A stretch of 32,441 nucleotides of DNA, taken from contig DHOP01000001.1 in assembly GCA_002407775.1 (NCBI GenBank), positions 1-32,441 of the forward strand, in the 5' to 3' direction. The DNA comes from Prevotella sp. UBA5387 (GTDB taxonomy: Bacteria; Bacteroidota; Bacteroidia; Bacteroidales; Bacteroidaceae). This document shows positions 15,698-24,117 of the stretch, piece by piece. A model generated the notes under the pieces. The model searched no databases. It saw only the letters and a program-made list of their open reading frames with translations, and was not told where the DNA came from. Position 1 is the first letter of the stretch; each line of letters begins with the position of its first letter. Position numbers and translations under genes: made by a program.

Positions 15698-17923
15698 TCA
15701 ATTGGCTTCTTCAGAAAGAAACTTTATGAGCACCAATCGCGCCTTTTGCTCCGCTGTGAGTCCATTTTCGTCGTCATAAATATCGACCTCTTCTATGGCA
15801 TCATCTATGTCGTCAGTCTCACTTCCGCGATAATAGTCATAAATATCTGTCATTTCATCTGAATCGATAACCTCATCGTTGTTCAGATAATAGCTAATAT
15901 CTACCTTCATACCACTATTTACTATAGACTCGATATCATCCAACAACTCGTCATAGGAGCAACCTTGGGATTTGGCAATCTCATCAAGCGGGATACGCTT
16001 ATCAATGAGTTCGATGATCTTTAGCTTCTTCTTCGACTTATTAGGCAGACTGATTACTCGCATCATATCAGCCCGTTCTATGCAATTTTCTTCACAATAA
16101 TCACTGATAAGATCTAGGAACGGTGCACCAAACCTCTTGGCCTTACCTTGCCCTACCCCTTGGATTTGTAAAAGTTCATCCATTGTTTCAGGATAACTTG
16201 TGGCCATCAGCGTGAGTGAAATATCCTGGAAAATAACATAAGGCGGAAGGTTATGCTTGCGCGCCACATCCTTGCGGAGACCCTTCAACAACTTGTAGAG
16301 CTTATCGTCCAGCGCACTAGCATTGCCCGAATTATCTTCAGACTCGTCAAACTGCTTGTCAAGTACAACAGTAAAAGGCTTAGGACTCTTAATGTAAGCT
16401 CTGCCTTGTGATGTCAACTTAAGGTGTCCATAGTTTTCTACATCCTTTCGGATAAAAGAGGAAATCATGGCTTGTCGAATCACTGGATTCCAAATGGATG
16501 GGTATTGTTGGGTAATAACCATGCCAATGCCAAACTCTGGCAGCGTGTCATGGCCGTGGCGGACGATATTATCTGTCGCTCTTCCCTTGACCAAGTCAAT
16601 GATATAGGATTGATCAAAGTTCTCTTTGACGGCCTTAATGGAGGTCAAAATAGCAATGAGTGCGGCCTGTGCATCGATCGGCTTCTGTGGATGCCTGCAA
16701 TTATCGCAGTTTTCACAGTTATCTTTATCGTATTCCTCGTCAAAATAATGAAGCAAAAACTTGCGCCGACATACCGATGTCTCAGCATAGGCTTTTGTCT
16801 CTTCCAAAAGCTGTCGACCTATCTCTTTCTCTGCCTCACCCTTGTTATCAGTAAACTTTTCTAATTTTTTGAGATCCTTTGGGGAATAGAATGCAATGCA
16901 CATTCCTTCGCCACCATCGCGTCCAGCACGACCAGTCTCCTGATAATAGCCCTCCAAACTCTTGGGGATATCATAATGAATGACAAATCGTACATCCGGT
17001 TTATCTATGCCCATTCCAAAGGCAATAGTTGCCACAATGATATCGATGTCTTCACGAAGGAAGTCGTCTTGAGTCTTCGTTCTGACGTCAGTGTCGAGTC
17101 CAGCATGGTATGGCGCCGCCTTAAAGCCGTTGATTTGGAGTTTCTTTGACAGTTCCTCGACCTTCTTTCGAGACAAGCAATAAATAATACCACTCTTACC
17201 TTCTTGAAGCTTCAGAAATCGTATAATCTGACTGTCAGTATCATCCTCACTCACTTTCTGCCGTACCTCATAATAGAGATTAGGGCGATTGAATGAGCTC
17301 TTAAAATCCTTAGCATCTGTTATGCCAAGGCTCTTTCGGATGTCAGAGCGTACTTTCTCAGTAGCAGTGGCTGTTAAAGCAATGATTGGACGACGCTTTT
17401 CATGCCGTGCAGCAGCAATCTTGTCAATTGTAGGACGGATGTTACGATACTCAGGACGGAAGTCATGCCCCCATTCCGAGATACAATGCGCCTCGTCAAT
17501 AGCAAAGAATGATATTGGGAAAGAACTAAAAAACTCAAGATTATCCTCTTTGTTCAGCGATTCCGGAGCCACATACAACAGTTTTGTGCGACCAGAGCGA
17601 ACATCGTCTTCCACCTGATTTATGGCACTTCTTGTGAGCGAAGAATTGAGAAAATGAGCCACCCCCGATTCCTCCGTCAGCCCATTGACCACATCAACCT
17701 GATTTTTCATCAATGCAATCAATGGGGATATAACGATGGCAGCACCTTCCATCATGAGTGATGACAACTGATAGCAGAGGCTTTTTCCACCACCTGTCGG
17801 CATCAACACAAAACAATCATTGCCATCCATGAGGTTGCGGATTATAGCAGCCTGATCGCCTTTGAACGAGTCAAAGCCGAAATAGTGTTTTAACTGAATG
17901 GTAAGATTGTCCTCCTTTATCAT
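15698..17923 (-). CDS. recQ: ATP-dependent DNA helicase RecQ
   Basis: 3'-5' superfamily 2 DNA helicase for recombination and replication-fork repair. The 741 residues are longer than E. coli RecQ (about 610). Helicase domain 1 has Walker A MPTGGGKS (41-48, Lys47) and DEAH at 143-146, followed by the aromatic-rich loop CISEWGHDFRPEYR. Helicase domain 2 has ATIAFGMGIDKPDVRFVIHYD and the QETGRAGRDG arginine-finger motif. The RecQ zinc site follows (VCRRKFLLHYFDE...CENCDNC), then winged helix and HRDC (LPPYVIFQDISL...LLQIQGVGQGKAKRFG). The extra C-terminus is a helix-turn-helix-like segment (KLKIIELIDKRIPLDEIAKSQGCSYDELLDDIE) and a very acidic tail, a form common in Bacteroidota. It lies 36 bases after clpX, probably cotranscribed. 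Confidence 0.96.
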   Translation of the reverse strand: MIKEDNLTIQLKHYFGFDSFKGDQAAIIRNLMDGNDCFVLMPTGGGKSLCYQLSSLMMEGAAIVISPLIALMKNQVDVVNGLTEESGVAHFLNSSLTRSAINQVEDDVRSGRTKLLYVAPESLNKEDNLEFFSSFPISFFAIDEAHCISEWGHDFRPEYRNIRPTIDKIAAARHEKRRPIIALTATATEKVRSDIRKSLGITDAKDFKSSFNRPNLYYEVRQKVSEDDTDSQIIRFLKLQEGKSGIIYCLSRKKVEELSKKLQINGFKAAPYHAGLDTDVRTKTQDDFLREDIDIIVATIAFGMGIDKPDVRFVIHYDIPKSLEGYYQETGRAGRDGGEGMCIAFYSPKDLKKLEKFTDNKGEAEKEIGRQLLEETKAYAETSVCRRKFLLHYFDEEYDKDNCENCDNCRHPQKPIDAQAALIAILTSIKAVKENFDQSYIIDLVKGRATDNIVRHGHDTLPEFGIGMVITQQYPSIWNPVIRQAMISSFIRKDVENYGHLKLTSQGRAYIKSPKPFTVVLDKQFDESEDNSGNASALDDKLYKLLKGLRKDVARKHNLPPYVIFQDISLTLMATSYPETMDELLQIQGVGQGKAKRFGAPFLDLISDYCEENCIERADMMRVISLPNKSKKKLKIIELIDKRIPLDEIAKSQGCSYDELLDDIESIVNSGMKVDISYYLNNDEVIDSDEMTDIYDYYRGSETDDIDDAIEEVDIYDDENGLTAEQKARLVLIKFLSEEAN

Positions 17924-17959
17924 GTCAGATGCTAAAATTGAGAATAGGTACTCATAGTA

Positions 17960-19204
17960 TTAAGCTGATTCCAGCTGCTGCAAATGAGCCTTATCCAACT
18001 GAGACTTGGCATAATCGATAGTCACATCAAACTTTTTAATGCGTCTTGAAGGTGAATCATACATGGCATCCATGACTACAGCCTCAACAATAGAACGCAA
18101 TCCACGAGCTCCCAACTTATATTCCACTGCCTTGTCAACAATGTAATCCAAAGCCTCTTCTGTGAAGTTCAATTTTATTCCATCCATTGAGAACAGTTTG
18201 ACATACTGTTTGACTATGGAGTTTTTGGGCTCGATCAAGATTCGACGAAGAGCCTCACGATCCAATGGCTTGAGATAAGTGAGCACAGGAACACGCCCTA
18301 TCAACTCGGGAATGAGTCCGAATGACTTCAGATCCTGAGGCAAGATATATTGCATCAGATCTCCCTTGTCAATGTGACGAACGTTTTGCACTGAATTATA
18401 ACCCACAACGTGAGTATTCAATCGATGTGCAATCTTTCGCTCGATACCATCAAATGCACCGCCACAAATAAACAGAATGTTGCGCGTGTCCACATGGATA
18501 TAATCCTGATCGGGATGTTTGCGTCCACCCTTAGGTGGTACATTCACCATGGTTCCCTCCAAAAGTTTCAACAATCCCTGCTGGACACCCTCGCCACTCA
18601 CGTCACGGGTAATGCTAGGATTATCGCTCTTGCGAGCTATTTTGTCTATTTCATCGATGAAAACAATACCACGTTCAGCCGCCGGAACATCATAATTTGC
18701 CACTTGCAATAAGCGAGTCAAAATGCTTTCCACATCCTCACCCACATAGCCAGCTTCTGTGAACACAGTAGCGTCAACAATAGTGAAGGGCACTTCAAGC
18801 AATTTGGCTATGGTACGTGCAAGCAAAGTCTTACCTGTTCCAGTAGAGCCCACCATGATGATGTTACTCTTCTCTATTTCCACGCCATCATCATCAGTGG
18901 CCTGTTGCAATCGTTTAAAATGGTTGTAGACCGCAACCGATAGATATCGTTTGGCCTCATCCTGTCCTATGACATATTCATCAAGATAATTCTTGATCTC
19001 CTTTGGCTTTGGAATTTTATTGGTTGGCTTATAAGGAGTGGCTTCATGCTTCGTTGCAGCTGGATCTCCCAGCACACCGCTTTGTTCCACAATCTTATAG
19101 GCTTGTGTGGCGCAGTCCTCACAGATATATCCGTTTAGGCCTGTGATAAGCAACTTAACCTCATGCTCATCACGTCCACAAAAGCTACAAACTTTCTTTG
19201 GCAT
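17960..19204 (-). CDS. clpX: ATP-dependent Clp protease ATP-binding subunit ClpX
   Basis: AAA+ unfoldase that feeds substrates to ClpP. The N-terminal zinc-binding dimerisation domain has Cys6, Cys9, Cys28 and Cys31. Walker A is GSTGTGKT (119-126), Walker B VFIDEID (181-187), pore-1 loop GYVGED (152-157), sensor-2 GARGLRS near the C-terminus. The ClpP-docking loop, IGF in E. coli, reads VGY at about 267-269 (THVVGYNS), which keeps the hydrophobic character. The 414-residue length is normal. It lies 12 bases downstream of clpP, so the protease and its partner are made from one message. Confidence 0.97.
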   Translation of the reverse strand: MPKKVCSFCGRDEHEVKLLITGLNGYICEDCATQAYKIVEQSGVLGDPAATKHEATPYKPTNKIPKPKEIKNYLDEYVIGQDEAKRYLSVAVYNHFKRLQQATDDDGVEIEKSNIIMVGSTGTGKTLLARTIAKLLEVPFTIVDATVFTEAGYVGEDVESILTRLLQVANYDVPAAERGIVFIDEIDKIARKSDNPSITRDVSGEGVQQGLLKLLEGTMVNVPPKGGRKHPDQDYIHVDTRNILFICGGAFDGIERKIAHRLNTHVVGYNSVQNVRHIDKGDLMQYILPQDLKSFGLIPELIGRVPVLTYLKPLDREALRRILIEPKNSIVKQYVKLFSMDGIKLNFTEEALDYIVDKAVEYKLGARGLRSIVEAVVMDAMYDSPSRRIKKFDVTIDYAKSQLDKAHLQQLESA

Positions 19205-19216
19205 TACCTTCTCTCC

Positions 19217-19885
19217 TTACTTCTTGCTGACCAATACCGCGTCTATCATACCGTAATCCTTGGCTTCCTCTGCTGTCATCCAATAGTTACGATCACTGTC
19301 TTGCCATACTTTATCGTATGTTTGGTGGGAATGATTGGAAATGATCGTATAAAGCTCTTTCTTGAACTTTTGTATCTCACGAGCTTCAATCTCAATATCC
19401 GAAGCCTGTCCTTGTACGCCACCAAGCGGCTGATGGATCATCACGCGGCTATGAGGCAATGCGGAGCGTTTCCCTTCCTGCCCAGCAACAAGCAGCACTG
19501 CTGCCATAGAAGCAGCCATACCCGTACAGATTGTGGCTACGTCACTTGTGATAAACTGCATGGTATCATAGATACCGAGTCCAGCAGTGACACTTCCACC
19601 AGGAGAATTGATATAGATTGAGATATCCTTACCGCTGTCTGCAGAATCCAGATAAAGTAGCTGAGCCTGCAAAGTATTGGCTGTATAATCGTCGATTTGT
19701 GTTCCAAGGAAGATGATGCGATCCATCATCAAGCGTGAGAACACATCCATTTGAGTTACGTTAAGCTGACGTTCCTCCAATATATAAGGATTGAGGTACT
19801 GGTTTTGAGCGCTAACCACCTGGTCTAGCGTCATTCCATTCATCCCCAAATGCTTTGTGGCAAAATTCCTAAAATCGTTATTCAT
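19217..19885 (-). CDS. clpP: ATP-dependent Clp protease proteolytic subunit ClpP (catalytic Asp position is Asn)
   Basis: Barrel-shaped serine protease working with ClpX. I choose the ATG at 19885 (222 residues, MNNDFRNFATKHLGMNG), preceded by AAAGGA. The longer frame to 19948 would start inside the promoter box. Ser126 in GMAASMAA and His151 in SRVMIHQPLGG are the catalytic Ser and His. The third triad residue, in E. coli ERDRFLSAPEA (Asp185 of the precursor), aligns with DRNYWMTAEEA here, so Asn200 replaces Asp (codon AAC, complement at 19286-19288). Spacing Ser to His to Asn (25 and 49) matches the family exactly, which supports the alignment. The head-domain and handle sequences are otherwise complete. 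First gene of clpP-clpX-recQ. Confidence 0.96.
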   Translation of the reverse strand: MNNDFRNFATKHLGMNGMTLDQVVSAQNQYLNPYILEERQLNVTQMDVFSRLMMDRIIFLGTQIDDYTANTLQAQLLYLDSADSGKDISIYINSPGGSVTAGLGIYDTMQFITSDVATICTGMAASMAAVLLVAGQEGKRSALPHSRVMIHQPLGGVQGQASDIEIEAREIQKFKKELYTIISNHSHQTYDKVWQDSDRNYWMTAEEAKDYGMIDAVLVSKK

Positions 19886-19945
19886 TTTATCCTTTCTATT
19901 GAAATTAAAAAGAGATTGGCGACTCTTTTTAGTTGGTTGATAACA

Positions 19946-19953
19946 CAAAGATA
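19946..19953 (-). promoter_or_regulatory. -7 promoter element for clpP-clpX
   Basis: TATCTTTG on the minus strand fits TAnnTTTG, 61 bases upstream of the clpP ATG at 19885. It overlaps the start of the longer open frame at 19948, which argues that the longer N-terminus is not translated. Confidence 0.6.
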
Positions 19954-20006
19954 CTAAAAAAAGTCGACAACCTCTTGGTTGTGCTTATTAAATTTACTAA
20001 AAAAAG

Positions 20007-21365
20007 TTATTTCTCTTCCATCAACTTATTGAAGTCATCCAGTGAAATATTCTTCTTATTCAACTTAACAATATCCTTCATTGCTGCCGTCAGTTTTGCG
20101 TCGATAGCGCGATCTACAAAGTTCTGCACAGTCTCTTGTTTCTTCAACAATTCGTCAGCATAGTTAGCTACATACTCATCAGGCACATTGTTCATGCCAT
20201 ATTGAGCAAACTGAGCACGAGCAGTCTCGCGAGCGGCAGCCTTTACATCCTCATCGTCAACCTTAACCTGAGTTTGCTCGGCAAGTTGACTACGAATGAG
20301 GCTCCAGGTAAGCTCCTTGATGCTTGGCTCATAGTTCTTTTCGAAGTAAGCCTCGTCCTTATCCTTGTTGTTCTGTCTCATGAAACGCTTGAGCAACTCC
20401 TCTGGATATGTGAGTTGTCCAACCTTATCCTCTGCATATTTACGCAGATCCATGAGGAACTTATAATCGCTGTCACGAGTCAACTGAGGCTTAATGCCTT
20501 CCTCGATCTTAGAGCGGAAATCCTTTTCATCTTTGACAACGTCTTTTCCAAATACTTGATCGAAGAGTTCCTGATTTACTTCATGATTCTTGAATTGCTG
20601 AATCTCGGTAACCTGATAGCTAAAATCACCCTCATGCTCAGCAACCTCTTCCTTCTTGATTTTCAACAAAGAAGATACCTCCACATCGCTTTCGGGATAT
20701 GCCTTGCGAGGACTAAAAGTGATAATATCACCAACCTTGGCGCCATCGAACAATTTCTTCTGATCATCGACCTTGATATATTCAGGCATCATCACAGCTG
20801 CCTCAACAGTAATACCACCTTCCATAGTATTACCTTCAGCATCAAGCTCACGAAGGTCGCCCTTCATCATATTGCCCTTCTGATAGACTTCACAATCCAC
20901 ATACTGACCAGCTTGAGATGTGAACATATCCACTTGTTGATCAACAAGTTTGTCATCAACCTCGATCTCGTAGTAATCCACTGTATCCTTGTCGGTCAAT
21001 TCGATGCTGAACTCAGGTGCAACAGCAATATCGAACATGAAGGTATATGGAGCTTCCTTTTCTAAATCCTGTGGCTCTTGGTTTTCAGAACCCATAGGCT
21101 CTCCAAGCATCTGAATCTTGTTGTCTGCAATATATTTCTGTATCTCATTGCCAAGCAGTTTGTTGATGGAGTCAACCTTAATGGCTGTGCCATACTGACG
21201 CTTAATCAATCCCATGGGAACCTGACCAGGACGGAAGCCTGGAACATTGGCCTTCTTGCGATAATCCTTCAGTGTCTTCTCGACATCCTGCTTGTAGTCA
21301 TCTTCCTCGACAGTGATGGTCAACAAGCCATTAATCTTGTCGGGACACTCAAATGATACTTTCAT
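20007..21365 (-). CDS. tig: Trigger factor
   Basis: Ribosome-bound chaperone that shields nascent chains at the exit tunnel. The 452-residue length is family-normal. The N-terminal ribosome-binding domain carries GFRPGQVP (about residues 43-50), the counterpart of E. coli GFRKGKVP, so two of the basic residues are replaced. The middle FKBP-like region (about 150-235) is divergent: it shows no clear active-site signature (e.g. LRELDAEGNTMEGGITVEAAVM), so isomerase activity is uncertain, as in other Bacteroidota. The C-terminal arm is long and helical, ending in KKNISLDDFNKLMEEK. It lies 121 bases upstream of clpP, in the tig-clpP-clpX order found in many bacteria. A TAATTTTG box predicts its own promoter. 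Confidence 0.93.
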   Translation of the reverse strand: MKVSFECPDKINGLLTITVEEDDYKQDVEKTLKDYRKKANVPGFRPGQVPMGLIKRQYGTAIKVDSINKLLGNEIQKYIADNKIQMLGEPMGSENQEPQDLEKEAPYTFMFDIAVAPEFSIELTDKDTVDYYEIEVDDKLVDQQVDMFTSQAGQYVDCEVYQKGNMMKGDLRELDAEGNTMEGGITVEAAVMMPEYIKVDDQKKLFDGAKVGDIITFSPRKAYPESDVEVSSLLKIKKEEVAEHEGDFSYQVTEIQQFKNHEVNQELFDQVFGKDVVKDEKDFRSKIEEGIKPQLTRDSDYKFLMDLRKYAEDKVGQLTYPEELLKRFMRQNNKDKDEAYFEKNYEPSIKELTWSLIRSQLAEQTQVKVDDEDVKAAARETARAQFAQYGMNNVPDEYVANYADELLKKQETVQNFVDRAIDAKLTAAMKDIVKLNKKNISLDDFNKLMEEK

Positions 21366-21428
21366 CTCTTGCTATTGTTATTTATGATTTTATTCCGAAA
21401 ACAGGGGTAATTTTATAAATTCGAGACG

Positions 21429-21436
21429 CAAAATTA
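21429..21436 (-). promoter_or_regulatory. -7 promoter element for tig
   Basis: TAATTTTG on the minus strand fits TAnnTTTG, 63 bases upstream of the tig ATG, giving a leader of about 55 nt. An AAGAG ribosome-binding stretch directly precedes the ATG. Confidence 0.5.
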
Positions 21437-21535
21437 CTCAATATTCGCCAAATTCCCTAATATATAATAGTAAAATTTGTTTTTTTAACCATGACCAAGG
21501 TTGCTTGTCTCCTGGTCAATAGACATCGAGTATAT

Positions 21536-22024
21536 TCAAAAAACGAAACCTAGCCTCAAGGTGAAGCCCTCAATGCCACCACCCACGAGCGCCTGGCCGC
21601 TATACCCAATGGCCAATGTGCAAAAGTCAAGACGCACACCAGCCGACACACTACCACAAACACCACTGGCACCACTTAAGCCATCTTCTATGCAAACACC
21701 TGCCTTCAAATCAGCGAAAGGCTGCGCCACTTTAGAGGAGGGCACCGACAATCGGAGATGCCCGAAGACAGGAAACGTTCCGATTTCTTGATTAAAATTA
21801 TAGCCAAGGCCTGCACCGGCATACACTACTCGGTTGAACCGATAGCCCACAGACCCCATCACCTCTACCGACTTATAGTCGCCGAAGACGTAACCCACCT
21901 CCGCCGTGCCGCCAAACCCGGCATAGCGATCCCCATTGAACTTGGTTTCGGAAGCATCATAGCACTGTGCGGAAGCCCCGATGAGTTGCATGAATAATAC
22001 AAGCATCAACAGAATCTTTTTCAT
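21536..22024 (-). CDS. Small outer-membrane beta-barrel protein, function unknown
   Basis: Signal peptide MKKILLMLVLFMQLIGASAQ (cleavage near residue 20). The mature 142 residues alternate hydrophobic and polar positions in strands such as GGTAEVGYVFG, SVEVMGSVGYRF, AGAGLGYNF, VSAGVRLDFCTLAIGYSGQ, and end in LRLGFVF. The terminal Phe is the usual barrel-assembly signal, and the length fits an eight-stranded barrel. No family name can be given. It lies 57 bases downstream of lptB on the same strand and is probably cotranscribed, which places it in an envelope context. It contains four Cys residues (Cys22, and three in GVCIEDG, GVCGS and DFCTL), unusual for such a small barrel and possibly one or two disulfides. 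Confidence 0.75.
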   Translation of the reverse strand: MKKILLMLVLFMQLIGASAQCYDASETKFNGDRYAGFGGTAEVGYVFGDYKSVEVMGSVGYRFNRVVYAGAGLGYNFNQEIGTFPVFGHLRLSVPSSKVAQPFADLKAGVCIEDGLSGASGVCGSVSAGVRLDFCTLAIGYSGQALVGGGIEGFTLRLGFVF

Positions 22025-22081
22025 CAGAATGTGTATGATTAAAGTTATAAGTCGTCTTCCTTTGCCGTTCTGCCTTATATT

Positions 22082-22915
22082 CTATTGGCTCTCGGCCTCT
22101 GTCACGTCATCCACTTTCTGCTGCGCCTTTAATGCCTCGGCAGCAAAAGCCTGATCCTCTTCATTACTTTGAAACTTACGATAGACAAAGTTTTCGCTCA
22201 GATAATTTTTGCGGACGATTTGGTTGGCGGCCAAGTCCTCGGGTGCCCCTTGAAAGAGAATACGCCCCTCAAAGAGCAAATACGCACGATCAGTGATAGA
22301 CAGCGTCTCTTGCACATTATGGTCGGTGATGAGAATACCGATATTGCGGTATTTTAGGCGCCACACAATATGCTGAATGTCTTCCACAGCTATAGGGTCC
22401 ACACCAGCGAACGGCTCGTCAAGCATGATGAACTTCGGGTCGATGGCCAGACAGCGTGCAATCTCAGTACGTCTTCGTTCTCCACCAGAAAGTCGGTCAC
22501 CCTTGTTCTTTCTGACTTTTCCGAGTCGAAACTCTCTAATCAGACTCTCCAACTTTTCGATTTGTTCTTTATGGGACAGTTTTGTCATCTCCAAAACTGA
22601 CATAATGTTATCCTCCACGCTGAGCTTACGAAACACACTCGCTTCCTGTGGGAGATAACCTATTCCCGCACGAGCACGCTTGAACACAGGAAAGTTGGTA
22701 ATATCCTTGTCATCAATATAAACATGCCCTTCGTTGGGAACGACAAGACCAGTTGTCATATAGAACGATGTGGTCTTGCCTGCACCGTTAGGTCCCAACA
22801 ATCCCACAATCTCTCCCTGCTTTACATCGATACTAACTTTTTCGGCCACAGTTCTATCGCCGTAGCGTTTGGTTAGTCCCTCAGTACGAAGGACCGAATG
22901 TTTCAGTTCTGCCAT
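22082..22915 (-). CDS. lptB: LPS export ABC transporter ATP-binding protein LptB
   Basis: ATPase of the LptB2FG extractor that pulls LPS from the inner membrane toward LptC/A. I choose the ATG at 22915 (277 residues, MAELKHSVLRTEGLTKRYG); the upstream TTG at 22936 lies inside the promoter box. Walker A GPNGAGKTT, Q-loop GYLPQEASVFRKLSVEDNI, signature LSGGERRR, Walker B FIMLDEPFAGVDP and switch His in ITDHNVQETL are all present. The GERRR and FAGVDPIAVEDIQ pattern separates LptB from related liv-type ATPases. A 30-residue charged C-terminal extension (EEDQAFAAEALKAQQKVDD...) exceeds the E. coli length of 241. LptF/G are not in the window. Confidence 0.94.
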   Translation of the reverse strand: MAELKHSVLRTEGLTKRYGDRTVAEKVSIDVKQGEIVGLLGPNGAGKTTSFYMTTGLVVPNEGHVYIDDKDITNFPVFKRARAGIGYLPQEASVFRKLSVEDNIMSVLEMTKLSHKEQIEKLESLIREFRLGKVRKNKGDRLSGGERRRTEIARCLAIDPKFIMLDEPFAGVDPIAVEDIQHIVWRLKYRNIGILITDHNVQETLSITDRAYLLFEGRILFQGAPEDLAANQIVRKNYLSENFVYRKFQSNEEDQAFAAEALKAQQKVDDVTEAESQ

Positions 22916-22933
22916 AATGCAATAATTTGCTTG

Positions 22934-22941
22934 CAAATGTA
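22934..22941 (-). promoter_or_regulatory. -7 promoter element for lptB
   Basis: TACATTTG on the minus strand, with a TTTA box 19 bases further upstream where TTTG would be expected, 19 bases upstream of the lptB ATG. Predicted leader is only about 12 nt. The 12 bases TACATTTGCAAG recur exactly in the mlaE promoter on the other strand. Confidence 0.65.
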
Positions 22942-23136
22942 CAAAATTACCATGGAATAATAAAGATAGTGCCCATTTTTAGAGTTCAAAAGCCCACATT
23001 AATAGAATATTAGCAATCTCATCCAAAGATATTTCGTACCAACATTTACTTGTAAAATACTGCTGGAACCATATTCCAATCTCTTCTCAAATAATGATTA
23101 AGTCCTTTTTCTGAGTGTTATGCATCATAGAAGACT

Positions 23137-23221
23137 GTGAATCAAATTGAATCACAACGTGAATCAATTTGAATTACCGAGTGAATCAAATTGATTCACT
23201 GAGTAAAACAAATTGAATCAG
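23137..23221. repeat. Array of four 19-bp palindromes at exact 22-bp period (copy 2)
   Basis: Units begin at 23137, 23159, 23181 and 23203, each 19 bases of the form GTGAATCAAWTTGAWTYAC, with unrelated 3-base spacers (aac, cga, tga). The third unit (GTGAATCAAATTGATTCAC) is a perfect palindrome except for its centre base. The fourth unit has decayed left-arm bases (GTAAAACAA). Same unit length, period and copy number as the array at 5361-5445, but the flanks and spacers differ. It sits midway between the divergent lptB and mlaE promoters, about 200 bases from lptB and 110 from the mlaE -7 box. The rest of the 22916-23358 gap shows no gene. Confidence 0.88.
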
Positions 23222-23328
23222 AATCCGATTGACTGTGTATGGGCATCAGCAACAAAAACCGACGACATCCAAGAGTTATAAAAAACAAAAACTAAGCAGA
23301 CGTTGGCAGTTTATCTATGGAATTTCGC

Positions 23329-23336
23329 TACATTTG
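23329..23336 (+). promoter_or_regulatory. -7 promoter element for mlaE-mlaF
   Basis: TACATTTG on the plus strand, 22 bases upstream of the mlaE ATG. A TTGG at 23303-23306 may serve as the -33 box, though the spacing of 22 bases is slightly long. Predicted leader is about 15 nt. Confidence 0.6.
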
Positions 23337-23358
23337 CAAGAAATAACTGCGATAACGT

Positions 23359-24117
23359 ATGTTCATAGCCAATATTTTAAAGAATTATCTCACCACCTTT
23401 GGCACTTATGTCATCTTGATGGGTCGATCGTTCGCACGGCCAGATCGATTTAGGATGTTTGGTAAGCGCTATATCAAGGAGATGGCTCAACTTGGGGTCG
23501 ACTCCATCGGCATCGTGCTACTTATCAGCTTTTTCATAGGGGCTGTGATTTGCATCCAGATGAAAGTGAACATCGAAAGCCCTTGGATGCCGCATTGGAC
23601 CGCGGGCTACACAACTCGAGAAATTATGCTTTTGGAGTTCTCTAGTTCCATCATGTGTCTTATTCTTGCCGGAAAGGTTGGCTCCAATATTGCATCGGAG
23701 TTAGGCACCATGCGTGTAACTCAACAGATAGACGCTTTGGATATCATGGGAGTCAACTCGGCCAATTATCTCATTCTTCCAAAGATTTTGGGGTTAGTAA
23801 CAATTATGCCATTCCTGGTAATATTTTCCTCTACAATGGGAATTATTGGAGCATATGCCACATCGTATATCGGACATTTGATGTCACCTGACGACCTTAC
23901 GGCGGGCATGCGCCACTCATTCAACGAATGGTTCGTATATATGAGCATCATCAAGAGCCTCTTCTTCGCCTTCATTATCGCCAGCGTATCGTCTTTTTAC
24001 GGTTATACGGTTGAGGGTGGTTCTGTCGAAGTTGGTGAGGCTTCAACAAAGTCCGTCGTAAGCAGCAGTGTGTTAATTCTCTTCTCTGACGTCTTCTTAA
24101 CCCAGCTTTTATCATGA
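23359..24117 (+). CDS. mlaE: MlaE-family ABC transporter permease
   Basis: Inner-membrane permease of the MCE-type phospholipid transport system that maintains outer-membrane lipid asymmetry. The 252 residues show an N-terminal interfacial helix and four to five membrane segments: about 48-68 (GVDSIGIVLLISFFIGAVICIQ), 92-106, 142-175 (ILGLVTIMPFLVIFSSTMGIIGAY), 196-216 (FFAFIIASVSSFYGY) and the C-terminus (SSSVLILFSDVFLTQLL). The family hallmarks LAGKVGSNIASELGTMRVTQQIDALDIMGV and YGYTVEGGSVEVGEASTKSVV are intact. The ATG was chosen for the short leader and the family-typical start. The stop overlaps the mlaF start as ATGA. Only mlaE and mlaF lie on the plus strand in this window. Confidence 0.95.
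   Translation: MFIANILKNYLTTFGTYVILMGRSFARPDRFRMFGKRYIKEMAQLGVDSIGIVLLISFFIGAVICIQMKVNIESPWMPHWTAGYTTREIMLLEFSSSIMCLILAGKVGSNIASELGTMRVTQQIDALDIMGVNSANYLILPKILGLVTIMPFLVIFSSTMGIIGAYATSYIGHLMSPDDLTAGMRHSFNEWFVYMSIIKSLFFAFIIASVSSFYGYTVEGGSVEVGEASTKSVVSSSVLILFSDVFLTQLLS

Noticed and set aside
18396..18407. ClpX lacking its ClpP-docking loop
   Set aside because: The loop is present as VGY instead of IGF; a conservative change, probably usual for this phylum, and not a loss.
19886..19948. Longer N-terminus for ClpP
   Set aside because: It would begin inside the TATCTTTG promoter box, and the extra residues are absent from the family; the ATG at 19885 has AAAGGA in front.
20136..21065. 309-codon plus-strand frame inside tig
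   Set aside because: Antisense shadow of the trigger factor gene, hydrophobic because it mirrors charged codons; no promoter or ribosome-binding site.
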